From assembly GCF_046156265.1 (NCBI RefSeq), contig NZ_JAWDIR010000033.1, positions 434,001-498,000 of the forward strand: DNA of 64,000 nt, given 5' to 3'. The notes under the pieces were generated by a model, which saw nothing but the letters and a program-made list of their open reading frames with translations, was not told the origin of the DNA and made no database searches. This document shows, piece after piece, positions 53,234-61,139 of the stretch. Source of the stretch: CAMDHY01 sp046156265 (GTDB lineage Bacteria > Pseudomonadota > Alphaproteobacteria > Rhizobiales > Segnochrobactraceae). A program made the translations under genes and the position numbers. Each line of letters opens with the position of its first letter. The first letter of the stretch is position 1.

Positions 53234-53827
53234 ATGCGGACGGCGCGCGTCGAGCGCAGGACGAACGAGACCGAGATCACCGTCACCGTCGACCTCGACG
53301 GAACGGGGAAGGGCAGCTTTTCGACCGGCGTCGGCTTCTTCGACCACATGCTCGACCAGCTCTCCCGCCACTCGCTCATCGACATGAGCGTGACGGCGAA
53401 GGGCGACCTGCACATCGACGACCACCACACGGTGGAGGACGTCGGCATCGCGCTCGGCCAGGCGATCCTGAAGGCGCTCGGCGACCGCCGCGGCATCGTC
53501 CGCTACGCCCACAGCTACCTTCCGATGGACGAGGCGCTGACGCGCGCCGCCGTCGACGTCTCTGGCCGGCCGTTCCTGGTGTTCAACACGACGTTCCCGA
53601 CGCCGAAGATCGGCACCTTCGACACCGAGCTGGTGCAGGAGTTCTTCCGGGCGTTCGCGATGAACGCCGGCCTGACGCTGCACGTCGAGACGCTCTACGG
53701 CGCCAACAGCCACCACATCGCCGAGAGCTGCTTCAAGGCGGTGGCGCGGGCGCTGCGCACGGCGGTCGCCGTCGACCCGCGCACCGCCGGCGAGATCCCG
53801 TCGACGAAGGGGCGGCTCGGCGACTGA
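53234..53827 (+). CDS. hisB: imidazoleglycerol-phosphate dehydratase
   Basis: 197 aa monofunctional HisB. Family start RTARVERRTNETEITVTVDL, metal-binding histidines in GFFDHMLDQLSRHSLID, DDHHTVEDVGIALG and NSHHIAES. The start is ATG 53234, giving standard length; the upstream frame from 53177 is not conserved. First gene of hisB-DUF2628-hisH-hisA, 19 nt before the DUF2628 gene. Confidence 0.97.
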   Translation: MRTARVERRTNETEITVTVDLDGTGKGSFSTGVGFFDHMLDQLSRHSLIDMSVTAKGDLHIDDHHTVEDVGIALGQAILKALGDRRGIVRYAHSYLPMDEALTRAAVDVSGRPFLVFNTTFPTPKIGTFDTELVQEFFRAFAMNAGLTLHVETLYGANSHHIAESCFKAVARALRTAVAVDPRTAGEIPSTKGRLGD

Positions 53828-53846
53828 CGCCGGGCGAGGACCGATC

Positions 53847-54353
53847 ATGGCCGTCTTCACCGTTCACGAGCCGCCGCCGTCCGGCGACCTGATGCGCGAT
53901 GCCGAGCGCGTCACCTTCGTCCGCGACGGCTTCTCGTGGGCGGCCTTCCTGATCCCGCTCCTCTGGCTCCTCTGGCACCGGATGTGGCTGGTGCTCGTGC
54001 TGTGGATCGCCATCGTCGTCATCGTGCAGTGGGGCGCCTCGCTCGTGGGCGAGCCGGCGCCGCTGGTCGCCGCCCTGGCGATCGCGCTGGTGATGGGCTT
54101 CGAAGCGAGCAGCCTGCGCCGCTGGACGCTCGAGCGCCGTCGCTTCCGCTTCGCCGGCGTCGTCGCCGGCACCGACCGCAGCGAGTGCGAGCGCCGCTTC
54201 TTCGCCGACTGGGAGGGCGGCGCACCCGTCGCGCCGACCTCCGGCACCTCGGCCCCGCCCGCGACGGTGCCGCGCGTCTACGCGTCCTCGCGGCACGAGG
54301 GCGACGAGGCCCAGGTCCTCGGTCTCTTCCCCACCTCGGAGCGTTCGCGATGA
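53847..54353 (+). CDS. DUF2628 small membrane protein in the his operon
   Basis: 168 aa. After a short N-terminal segment (VHEPPPSGDLMRDAERVTFV), three hydrophobic helices (about 33-50, 55-75, 78-95) and a soluble, Pro/Ala-rich C-terminus. DUF2628 genes are regularly found between hisB and hisH in Hyphomicrobiales. No role in histidine synthesis is established. Its stop overlaps the hisH start (ATGA, 54350-54353). Confidence 0.88.
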   Translation: MAVFTVHEPPPSGDLMRDAERVTFVRDGFSWAAFLIPLLWLLWHRMWLVLVLWIAIVVIVQWGASLVGEPAPLVAALAIALVMGFEASSLRRWTLERRRFRFAGVVAGTDRSECERRFFADWEGGAPVAPTSGTSAPPATVPRVYASSRHEGDEAQVLGLFPTSERSR

Positions 54354-55000
54354 GCGTCGCCATCGTCGACTACGGCTCGGGCAACCTGCGCTCGGCCGAG
54401 AAGGCGTTCGAGCGCGCCGCCCGCGAGGCGGGGCTCGGCATCGCCATCGCCGTCACCGCCGATCCCGCCGTGGTGGCGCGCGCCGAGCGCGTCGTGCTGC
54501 CGGGCGTCGGCGCGTTCGCCGACTGCCGTGCCGGCCTCGACGCCGTCCCCGGCATGGTCGAGGCGCTGCGCGAGGCGGTGGAGGTGCGCGGCACGCCGTT
54601 CCTCGGCATCTGCGTCGGCATGCAGCTGATGGCCGAGCGCGGCCTCGAATACGTCACCTCCGAGGGCCTCGGCTGGATCCCCGGCGACGTGGTGCGCATC
54701 GAGCCGTCGGACCCGACGCTGAAGGTGCCGCACATGGGCTGGAACACGCTGACGCTCGTGCGCGACCACCCGGTGTTCGCCGGCATCGAGACCGGCCCCG
54801 CCGGCCTGCACGCCTATTTCGTGCACTCGTACCATCTCGCCGCGACGGACCCCGACACCATCGTCGCCACCACCGACTACGGCGGCCCGGTGACGGCGGT
54901 GGTGGCGCGCGACAACCTCGTCGGCACGCAGTTCCATCCCGAGAAGAGCCAGCACCTCGGGCTCGCCTTGATCTCCAATTTCCTGAAGTGGCGCCCGTGA
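54350..55000 (+). CDS. hisH: imidazole glycerol phosphate synthase, glutaminase subunit
   Basis: 216 aa class I glutamine amidotransferase. Start VAIVDYGSGNLRSAEKAFE, catalytic Cys88 in FLGICVGMQL, His/Glu of the triad in GTQFHPEKSQ. It feeds ammonia to HisF; hisF is not in this window. Overlaps the DUF2628 gene and, by GTGA at 54997-55000, hisA. Start fixed by the overlap. Confidence 0.97.
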   Translation: MSVAIVDYGSGNLRSAEKAFERAAREAGLGIAIAVTADPAVVARAERVVLPGVGAFADCRAGLDAVPGMVEALREAVEVRGTPFLGICVGMQLMAERGLEYVTSEGLGWIPGDVVRIEPSDPTLKVPHMGWNTLTLVRDHPVFAGIETGPAGLHAYFVHSYHLAATDPDTIVATTDYGGPVTAVVARDNLVGTQFHPEKSQHLGLALISNFLKWRP

Positions 55001-55737
55001 TCCTGTTTCCCGCCATCGATCTGAAGGAAGGCCGCTGCGTCCGCCTCGTGCGCGGCGAGATGGCGTCCGCCACCGTCTTCAACGACGACCCGGCCGCCCA
55101 GGCGCGCGCCTTCGCCGACGCCGGCTTCTCGTGGCTGCACGTCGTCGACCTCGACGGGGCGTTCGCCGGCGAAAGCCGCAACGGCGCGGCGGTGGAGGGC
55201 ATCCTCGCCGCCACCGGTCTGCCGGTGCAGCTCGGCGGCGGCATTCGCGACATGGCCGCGATCGAGGGCTGGCTCAAGCGCGGCGTCCGCCGCGTCATCC
55301 TCGGCACCATCGCCGTCCGCGATCCGGAGCTGGTGCGGCGGGCGGCCAAGGCTTTCCCTGGCCGCGTCGTCGTCGGCATCGACGCCAAGGGCGGCAAGGT
55401 AGCGGTGGAAGGCTGGGCGGAGACATCCGAGATGGCCGCCGTCGACCTCGCCCGCGCCTTCGAGGACGCCGGTGTGGCGGCGATCGTCTACACCGACATC
55501 GACCGCGACGGCCTCCTGAAGGGCCTCAACCTCGCGGCTACGCTGGAGCTCGCCCGCGCGGTCTCGATCCCGGTGATCGCCTCGGGCGGCCTCGCCGGCC
55601 TCGACGACGTGCGCCAACTGCTCGCGCCGGAGGCTGCGATCCTCGAAGGGGCCATCGCCGGCCGCGCCCTCTACGACGGCCGCCTCGTGCCGTCGGAGGC
55701 GCTGGCCCTCGTCCGCGCCGCCCGCGCCGCAGCCTGA
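54997..55737 (+). CDS. hisA: ProFAR isomerase (phosphoribosylformimino-AICAR-P isomerase)
   Basis: 246 aa (beta/alpha)8 barrel. Catalytic Asp8 in ILFPAIDLKEGRC and second Asp in VYTDIDRDGLL; phosphate sites in QLGGGIRD and ASGGLAGLDD. The GTG at 54997 overlaps the hisH stop and gives the family N-terminus; a GTG at 54988 is a less likely start. It is the last gene of this his cluster: the next gene is on the opposite strand, and hisF/hisE, usually next, are absent. Confidence 0.97.
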   Translation: MILFPAIDLKEGRCVRLVRGEMASATVFNDDPAAQARAFADAGFSWLHVVDLDGAFAGESRNGAAVEGILAATGLPVQLGGGIRDMAAIEGWLKRGVRRVILGTIAVRDPELVRRAAKAFPGRVVVGIDAKGGKVAVEGWAETSEMAAVDLARAFEDAGVAAIVYTDIDRDGLLKGLNLAATLELARAVSIPVIASGGLAGLDDVRQLLAPEAAILEGAIAGRALYDGRLVPSEALALVRAARAAA

Positions 55738-55747
55738 GGCGGACGTC

Positions 55748-56101
55748 TCAGGCGGCGCCGTCGCGCTCCCGCACTGCCACGAAAAGCTTCGGCGGCGGGG
55801 CATCGAAGTACTTGAGCAGGGCCGGGCAGAGCCAGCCTTCCGCGTCGAGCGCCGTCGAAAAATAGACGTTGCCGCTCCGGTCCGGCCGGCGCCAGTCGAG
55901 CTCGAACTGGCTGCCGGGGAAGGCGTTCGACGAGAACACCATGACGAACCCGTTATGGGCGTCGCGCAGCCCGGCGACGATCTTGTCGATCATCGTGTCG
56001 GCACCGCCGACGAACGGCTCCTGGACCAGTCCCCGAGCGGGATCGTCGAACACCCACATGCCATGCAGACGGTAGGGTGCGATGACGTTGATGCTGTTCA
56101 T
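55748..56101 (-). CDS. small conserved hypothetical protein (DUF6717-like)
   Basis: 117 aa from ATG 56101 (MNSINVIAPYRLHGMWVFDD). Pattern of a short alpha/beta protein: VFDDPARGLVQEPFVGGADT, a helix, then FVMVFSSNAFPGSQFELDW and GNVYFSTALDAEGWLCPALL. I associate it, from memory and without a search, with the DUF6717 family; function unknown. The open frame extends 20 codons upstream but those residues are not conserved-looking. It sits immediately after hisA on the opposite strand, replacing the expected hisF. Confidence 0.75.
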   Translation of the reverse strand: MNSINVIAPYRLHGMWVFDDPARGLVQEPFVGGADTMIDKIVAGLRDAHNGFVMVFSSNAFPGSQFELDWRRPDRSGNVYFSTALDAEGWLCPALLKYFDAPPPKLFVAVRERDGAA

Positions 56102-56186
56102 GGGCGGCACCCCTTTCGGCGCCGCCTGTTTCTCCGGCCGGCCCGCGGCCGTCAAGTGCAACGATCGCGGGAGGCGCCTCTCGGCC

Positions 56187-57563
56187 TCACGCCCGCCCGA
56201 ACGCCGCGAACGGCCGGCCGGCGGTGAGGTGGGCTTCGATGTCCTCGAGGCTCGCCCCGCGCGTCTCCGGCACGTAGCGCAGCGTGAAGAACACGCCGAG
56301 CGCGCAGACGATCGCGAACAGGCCGAACACCACCGACAGCCCCACCGCCTGCAGCAGCACCGGGAAGGAGAACACGACCAGCGCGTTGAAGCCCCAGTTC
56401 GCCACCGAGGCGAGGCCCATGCCGGGGCCGCGCACGGCGAGCGGGAACACCTCCGCCATCATGATCCACGGCAGCGGCCCGATGCTGATGGCGAAGGCGG
56501 CGATGTAGACGACGAGCCCGATCAGCGCGACCCAGCCGAGGTCGCCGCTGCCGCTGGAGGCGGCGACCGCGATGGCGGCCAGGCTCACCGCCGTCCCGAG
56601 GAAGCCGATGACGAGCAGCGAGCGGCGGCCGATGCGGTCGATGATGATCATGCCGACCACCGTCATCGCGACGTTGACGACGCCAATACCCACCGTCGCC
56701 AGCATCGCGCCGGCGTGGGTGTCAAAGCCGGTCAGGCCGAACACGGTGGGGGCGAAGTAGATCACCGCGTTGATGCCGGAGAGCTGCTGCAGCAGGAACA
56801 GCCCCATTGCCACGATCAGCGCCGGCCGCACCGTCGGCGACAGCAGCGACGGGCCGCCGGTGCCGCGCCTCTCCTCGACGAGCCGCGCCTCGATGTCGGC
56901 GAGCTCTTCCTCCACCGCCCGGTCGTTCTCGGGCACTTCCGCGAGCCGGGCCGCGACGCGGCGGGCCTCGTCACGCCGGCCCTTCTGCATCAGCCAGCGC
57001 GGCGTGTCGGTCAAAAGCGCCATGCCGACGCCGAGCGCCACCGCCGGCACGATGCCGGCGGCGAACATCCACCGCCACGAGTCGGTCGGGTCGTCGGGCG
57101 TCAGCATGATGACGATGTCGTCGATGAAGTAGGCGCCGAGGATGCCGAGGGTGATGGCGAGCTGGTAGGCGGCGACCAGCGTGCCGCGCTTCTCGGCCGG
57201 GGCGCATTCGGCAATGTAGAGCGGTGCCGTCATCGCCGCCGAGCCGATGGCGAGGCCGAGCACCAGGCGCGCCATCGTCAGCGAGAACACGCCGCCGGCG
57301 AGCGCCGCCCACAGCGCGCCGAGGACGAACAGGATGGCGGCGGCGAGCAGCACGCCGCGGCGGCCCATCGGGCCGGCGAGGTATCCGGCGGCGAGTGCGC
57401 CGACCAGCGCGCCGAGCGGCACCGCCGCCGTCATCAGCCCCTCGGCCGTCGCCGTGATGGTGAAGTCCTGCTTCAGGGGCGCCAGCGCCCCGGCGATGAC
57501 GCCCTCGTCGAAGCCGAACAGGAAGCCGGCGATGGCCGCGACTGCGGCGACGATCCAGATCAT
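56187..57563 (-). CDS. MFS sugar porter family transporter
   Basis: 458 aa, 12 membrane helices. Sugar-porter signatures: GFDEGVIAGAL in helix 1, GPMGRRGVLL after helix 2, RLVLGLAIGSAAMTAPLYIAE, the helix 7 QQLSGINAVIYFAP motif, and PETRGASLEDIE at the end. Imports a sugar or polyol by proton symport; specificity unknown. Start overlaps the stop of the Lnt-like gene upstream (ATGA, 57560-57563), so the two are co-translated. Confidence 0.94.
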   Translation of the reverse strand: MIWIVAAVAAIAGFLFGFDEGVIAGALAPLKQDFTITATAEGLMTAAVPLGALVGALAAGYLAGPMGRRGVLLAAAILFVLGALWAALAGGVFSLTMARLVLGLAIGSAAMTAPLYIAECAPAEKRGTLVAAYQLAITLGILGAYFIDDIVIMLTPDDPTDSWRWMFAAGIVPAVALGVGMALLTDTPRWLMQKGRRDEARRVAARLAEVPENDRAVEEELADIEARLVEERRGTGGPSLLSPTVRPALIVAMGLFLLQQLSGINAVIYFAPTVFGLTGFDTHAGAMLATVGIGVVNVAMTVVGMIIIDRIGRRSLLVIGFLGTAVSLAAIAVAASSGSGDLGWVALIGLVVYIAAFAISIGPLPWIMMAEVFPLAVRGPGMGLASVANWGFNALVVFSFPVLLQAVGLSVVFGLFAIVCALGVFFTLRYVPETRGASLEDIEAHLTAGRPFAAFGRA

Positions 57564-59068
57564 GATTTCCCCCGAGCCTTTTCTTCTTCGCGCCGTGCCA
57601 TCAGGGCGGCACCGATGAGAAGGATCGCCGCCGCCAGCGAGAGCATGGCGAACCAGTCGCCGAAGCGGGCATAGAGCGTGTTGCCGCGCCCGACCGGCAC
57701 CGTCGCCTGGATCGCTGTCGTCTCGGTGTGACTGGTGAGCTTTGCCGCCAGCACGCGGCCGCGGTCGTCGCTGAGCGTCAGCATGCCCCACTGGCCGTTG
57801 CGCGCCACCGCGAAGCCGCCGCTGACACCGGCTAAGATGGCGACGCGAGCGTGGTGCCAGGCGTCGACGTCGAAATCGAGCGCCGGCACTGCCATCAGCC
57901 CCACCCCCTGGCGGGAATAGCCGCGCCACTTCGCCGGGAAGTCCATGTCGTGGCAGATGGTGACCCCCCACGGCGCCGAGCGGTCGGTCATCACCAGCGG
58001 CGCCGTGCCCGCCGTGTAGCGGCCCTCGAGCCCCGGGATCAGGTATTCCTTGACGTAGGCGACGGGCGACGTCGTGCCCGGCGCGAACAGCCGCGCGGTG
58101 TTCTTGGCGCCACCGCCGGTGTCGGTCTCGGTGAAGCCGGCGAGCACCGACAGGCCGTTGCGGTCGGCGATCGACTGGAAGTGCGAGAAGGCCCTGTCGA
58201 CGAGGTCCGGGCCGATCGCGGCGAGCTTCTCCGGCAGCACGACGAGCTCGACGCCGGTGCCGGCGAGTGCGTCGAGTGGCGCCTCGTAGGCCTGGATGGC
58301 GGCCTCCACGGCGGCCGCGGAGGTGGCGTCCAGGATGGTCTCGTCGGTCGGCGGCGCCACCACCGCGACGACCGCCTGCCGCTCGCCGGCGGTGTCGCCG
58401 AGGCGCAGGCTGCCGCCGACGAAGGCGAGGAGGACGCAGGCCGCCGGCACGACGAGGCAGGCGACCGCCTGCCGCGGCCGGTCGCGCAGCAGCCAGGCGG
58501 TGGCGAGGCCGGCGGGCACCATCATCACCAGGAAGACGACGCCCCACGGCCCGGTGACGGCGGCGATCTGCACGAGCGGCAGGATTTCCACCTGCGTGTA
58601 GGCGAGGCTGAAGCCGGCGTCGCCGCGGCGGGCGAGGAAGACGATGTACTCGTAGCCCGTCCACAGCGCCGGGAAGGCGAGGAGCGCCGCCGGGTGCCGC
58701 AGCCTGAGCGCGGCGAAGCGCGCGAGCACGACGATGACGGCGGCGGCCGCGGCATAGGCGACGATCGGGCCGACATAGGTAACGGGGTCGATGCCGTAGC
58801 CGAGATAGACGAGGACGTTCTGGCTCTCGACCGCGAAGCCGTGGTGGATGAAGACGTTGGTCAGCCCGGCGGCGACAGCGGCAAAGGTCGCCACCGCCGT
58901 GACGACGACGCCGCTACCGGTGGCGAGCACCAGCAGCGGCAGCGGCGCCAGCCACGGCGCCCACCAGTCGTAGTTGTCGCCGATGGCGAAATACCAGAGC
59001 CCGGCGGAGGCGACGAAGAGGATCGCCTGCATCGCCGGGGAGAGCGCCGGTCGCGTATGTCCCGTCAT
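57560..59068 (-). CDS. apolipoprotein N-acyltransferase-like protein (membrane domain plus nitrilase domain)
   Basis: 502 aa. Membrane helices cover residues about 15-215, then a periplasmic nitrilase-type domain with the Glu-Lys-Cys triad in family contexts: Glu280 (VVLPEK), Lys340 (YVKEYLIPGLEGRYTAG), Cys372 (ICHDMDFP). A final membrane helix lies near 470-490. This is Lnt architecture, but the motifs differ from true Lnt (for example YLIPGLEGRY in place of the usual HLVPFGEY-like loop). Its pairing with a sugar porter also suggests a paralogue with a different acyl or amide substrate. The housekeeping lnt is probably elsewhere. Confidence 0.85.
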   Translation of the reverse strand: MTGHTRPALSPAMQAILFVASAGLWYFAIGDNYDWWAPWLAPLPLLVLATGSGVVVTAVATFAAVAAGLTNVFIHHGFAVESQNVLVYLGYGIDPVTYVGPIVAYAAAAAVIVVLARFAALRLRHPAALLAFPALWTGYEYIVFLARRGDAGFSLAYTQVEILPLVQIAAVTGPWGVVFLVMMVPAGLATAWLLRDRPRQAVACLVVPAACVLLAFVGGSLRLGDTAGERQAVVAVVAPPTDETILDATSAAAVEAAIQAYEAPLDALAGTGVELVVLPEKLAAIGPDLVDRAFSHFQSIADRNGLSVLAGFTETDTGGGAKNTARLFAPGTTSPVAYVKEYLIPGLEGRYTAGTAPLVMTDRSAPWGVTICHDMDFPAKWRGYSRQGVGLMAVPALDFDVDAWHHARVAILAGVSGGFAVARNGQWGMLTLSDDRGRVLAAKLTSHTETTAIQATVPVGRGNTLYARFGDWFAMLSLAAAILLIGAALMARREEEKARGKS

Positions 59069-59168
59069 GCCGGCCCCGAATCCTCGTCAGCGGTGCGGAC
59101 GATAGCCGATCCGCGCGTCGCCGTGGCGGGCAATTTCCTGTGCGCGAACACCGTCGTGCGCCGGGCCG

Positions 59169-60122
59169 TCAGCCGGCGATCAGCCGGTCGAGCGCCATGC
59201 CGATGGCGCCGGCCTCGACGGTGTCGGCGGCGATCGTCAGGCCGATGCCGGGGGCGACGAGGAAGGCGAGCAGGCTCTCGGCCGCCGCCTGCGACCCGCT
59301 ATAGCCGAGCGCCGCGAGCTCGTCGGCGAGGTCGGTGGCGTCGGCGTCGATGTAGCGTGCCCGCGCCTCCAGCGCCTCGGCCCCGATCGCCCGGTCGCGG
59401 ATGAAGACGATGCGGCAGGCGGTCGGCCGCGCGTCCGGATCGTGCAGGGCGTTGCCGCAGAACAGGCCGCCCACGAGGCTGCCGGGCGGGGCCGGCACGA
59501 TCAGGGCGAAGTAGAACAGCCGTCCTGTCGAGCCGCAGTTGACGGTGCACTGCGCGGTGCGGCCATCGACGGTGAGGCGCCCGCTCATCTCCACCGTCTG
59601 CCCGAACAGGTGCTCGCGATAGCTCAGCGCCAGCGCGCCGCCGGGGCGGGCGGTGATGTCGACGGGCCCCGTGATCAGGCTGCCGCGCCGGGTGCTCGCC
59701 CAGGCCGGCGAGATCGCGAGATAGCGCCCGACGAGGATGTGCTCGCTGCGCCAGGAGGCGCCCCCCGGTGCGGCCTCCGCCTCGTCCCGCGCGCCACCGG
59801 CGGCGATCCCGGCGATCGTCTCCTCGCTCAGGAAGACGTGCGGTCGCAGCGCCTCGGCCAGCGCCTCGAAGCTCGCGGCGGCGAGGAACTGCGGCGAAAG
59901 CCCGAGGCCGAGCACCGCCGCCCAGTCGTCATAGACGCTGGAGAGCCGCGGCCGCGCCTTGCCGCGCATCCACTTGTAGGCGTTCTCCACCGTGAAGGCG
60001 GTGGCCGGATTGACGGCGGCGAAGCGGCCGCACAGCTCCTTGCCGGTGGTGCAGCCCAGCGCCGCGGCCGTCAGCTGCAGCTTCATCGCGAGCTGGTCGT
60101 TCGGCCTCGGCACCGTCGGCAT
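59169..60122 (-). CDS. HTH-like protein with C-terminal sensor-like domain, unclassified
   Basis: 317 aa. The N-terminal ~80 residues are helical and basic (KELCGRFAAVNPATAFTVEN, YKWMRGKARPRLSSVYDDWA) and read like a DNA-binding or Cro/XRE-like helix-turn-helix. The rest is a mostly beta domain (HILVGRYLAISPAWASTRRG, ALSYREHLFGQTVEMSGRLT) followed by a helical tail. No signal peptide. I do not recognise the family. It may be a one-component regulator; it lies next to a DeoR regulator on the same strand but ends that run, so its targets are unknown. Confidence 0.7.
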   Translation of the reverse strand: MPTVPRPNDQLAMKLQLTAAALGCTTGKELCGRFAAVNPATAFTVENAYKWMRGKARPRLSSVYDDWAAVLGLGLSPQFLAAASFEALAEALRPHVFLSEETIAGIAAGGARDEAEAAPGGASWRSEHILVGRYLAISPAWASTRRGSLITGPVDITARPGGALALSYREHLFGQTVEMSGRLTVDGRTAQCTVNCGSTGRLFYFALIVPAPPGSLVGGLFCGNALHDPDARPTACRIVFIRDRAIGAEALEARARYIDADATDLADELAALGYSGSQAAAESLLAFLVAPGIGLTIAADTVEAGAIGMALDRLIAG

Positions 60123-60213
60123 CGGTCAGCGCAATCCCCCGCCGGGCCGCCCCGGCGGCGCGCCCCGATTCGGCGACGCTACGGGAACGACGGGAGCCGT
60201 CAACCGACTTTGG

Positions 60214-61005
60214 CTACGGGTGGGACGAACCCACCAGCACCGCGGCGCTCGCCTCCTCCAGTGCTGCGGCGAGGTCGCCGTCGGGGGCGCGGTCGCTGAC
60301 GAGGGTCGTCGTCGCCGACCAGGCGCCGTAGACGACGAGCGATGGCCGGCCGAACTTGCCGTGGTCGGCGAGCACCAGCGTCTCCGCCGCCCGCCGCATC
60401 ATCGCCCCGTAGACGAGGCCCGGCGCCATCGAGGCGTCGTTCGGGCCCTCGTCCGACAGGCCGGATGCGCCGAGTACCGCCTTGTTGGCGTGGAAGCGGG
60501 CGAGGGCCTCGATGGTGTCGGCGCCGTGGATCAGCCCCTCGCGGCCGTCGTACTTGCCGGGCAGCATCAAGACCTCGATGCGCGGGTTCGCCGACAGCGC
60601 CATGGCGATCGAGAAGGCGTGGGTGATGACGGTGAGCGGCATCTCGCGGGCGGCGAGCTCGCGGGCGAAGTGCAGCGTCGTGGCGCCGCCGCCGATCATC
60701 AGGATGTCGGTCGCCTCGATGCGGTCGGCGGCGGCGACCGCGATGGCGCGCCGCTCCTCCACCATCAGCGCCTGCCGCTCGGTGAGCGCCGGCTCGAAGG
60801 TGACGGGCCTGACCGCGCCGCCATAGGTGCGGCTGATCAGGCCGCGCTCGTCGAGCTCCGCGAGGTCGCGCCGGATCGTCTCCGGCGACACCGTCAGCCA
60901 GTCGGCGAGCTCGTGCACCCGCATCGCCGGCGAGCGCCGGAGCGCGGCAAGGATGACCTCCTGCCGCCCGGCCTTGCCCGTCCGCTTCACCGCAATGCCC
61001 GGCAT
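60214..61005 (-). CDS. DeoR/GlpR-family transcriptional regulator
   Basis: 263 aa from ATG 61005, preceded by a strong GGAGG Shine-Dalgarno. N-terminal DeoR helix-turn-helix (about 12-65: MRVHELADWLTVSPETIRRD, LAELDERGLISRTYGGA) and a C-terminal DeoRC sensor domain that binds sugar phosphates or similar phosphorylated ligands, with family segments IMIGGGATTLHFA-like and DHGKFGRPSL. Divergent from the aminotransferase/aldehyde dehydrogenase operon, with a 134-nt spacer containing an inverted-repeat pair, so it very probably controls that operon and itself. A DeoRC ligand would fit a phosphorylated intermediate of the pathway. Confidence 0.93.
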   Translation of the reverse strand: MPGIAVKRTGKAGRQEVILAALRRSPAMRVHELADWLTVSPETIRRDLAELDERGLISRTYGGAVRPVTFEPALTERQALMVEERRAIAVAAADRIEATDILMIGGGATTLHFARELAAREMPLTVITHAFSIAMALSANPRIEVLMLPGKYDGREGLIHGADTIEALARFHANKAVLGASGLSDEGPNDASMAPGLVYGAMMRRAAETLVLADHGKFGRPSLVVYGAWSATTTLVSDRAPDGDLAAALEEASAAVLVGSSHP

Positions 61006-61026
61006 TCTGCCTCCGATCGCCCGAAG

Positions 61027-61097
61027 TCCAACAAATTTGTGACGAATGGGGCGGCATGTCCACGCCGAAGTGCGCTTTACAACATTTTTTTGTTGGA
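61027..61097. promoter_or_regulatory. AT-rich operator region with inverted TCCAACA/TGTTGGA pair
   Basis: TCCAACA (61027-61033) and TGTTGGA (61091-61097) are exact inverted copies, 57 nt apart. Each lies in a local palindrome: ACAAATTTGT (61031-61040) and CAACA-T6-TGTTG (61080-61095). The AT-rich sequence is unusual in this genome. The first site is about 20 nt upstream of the DeoR start, the second about 45 nt upstream of the aminotransferase start. Likely DeoR operators, possibly looped. Confidence 0.6.
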
Positions 61098-61139
61098 GTA
61101 CGGTCATTTCACGCTTGGCTTCCAGCAGCGAGCTGCCCG

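Noticed and set aside
57560..59068. Calling this gene the housekeeping lnt
   Set aside because: The triad is present, but the surrounding motifs and the sugar-porter operon context differ from the usual lnt locus; only family-level naming is supported.
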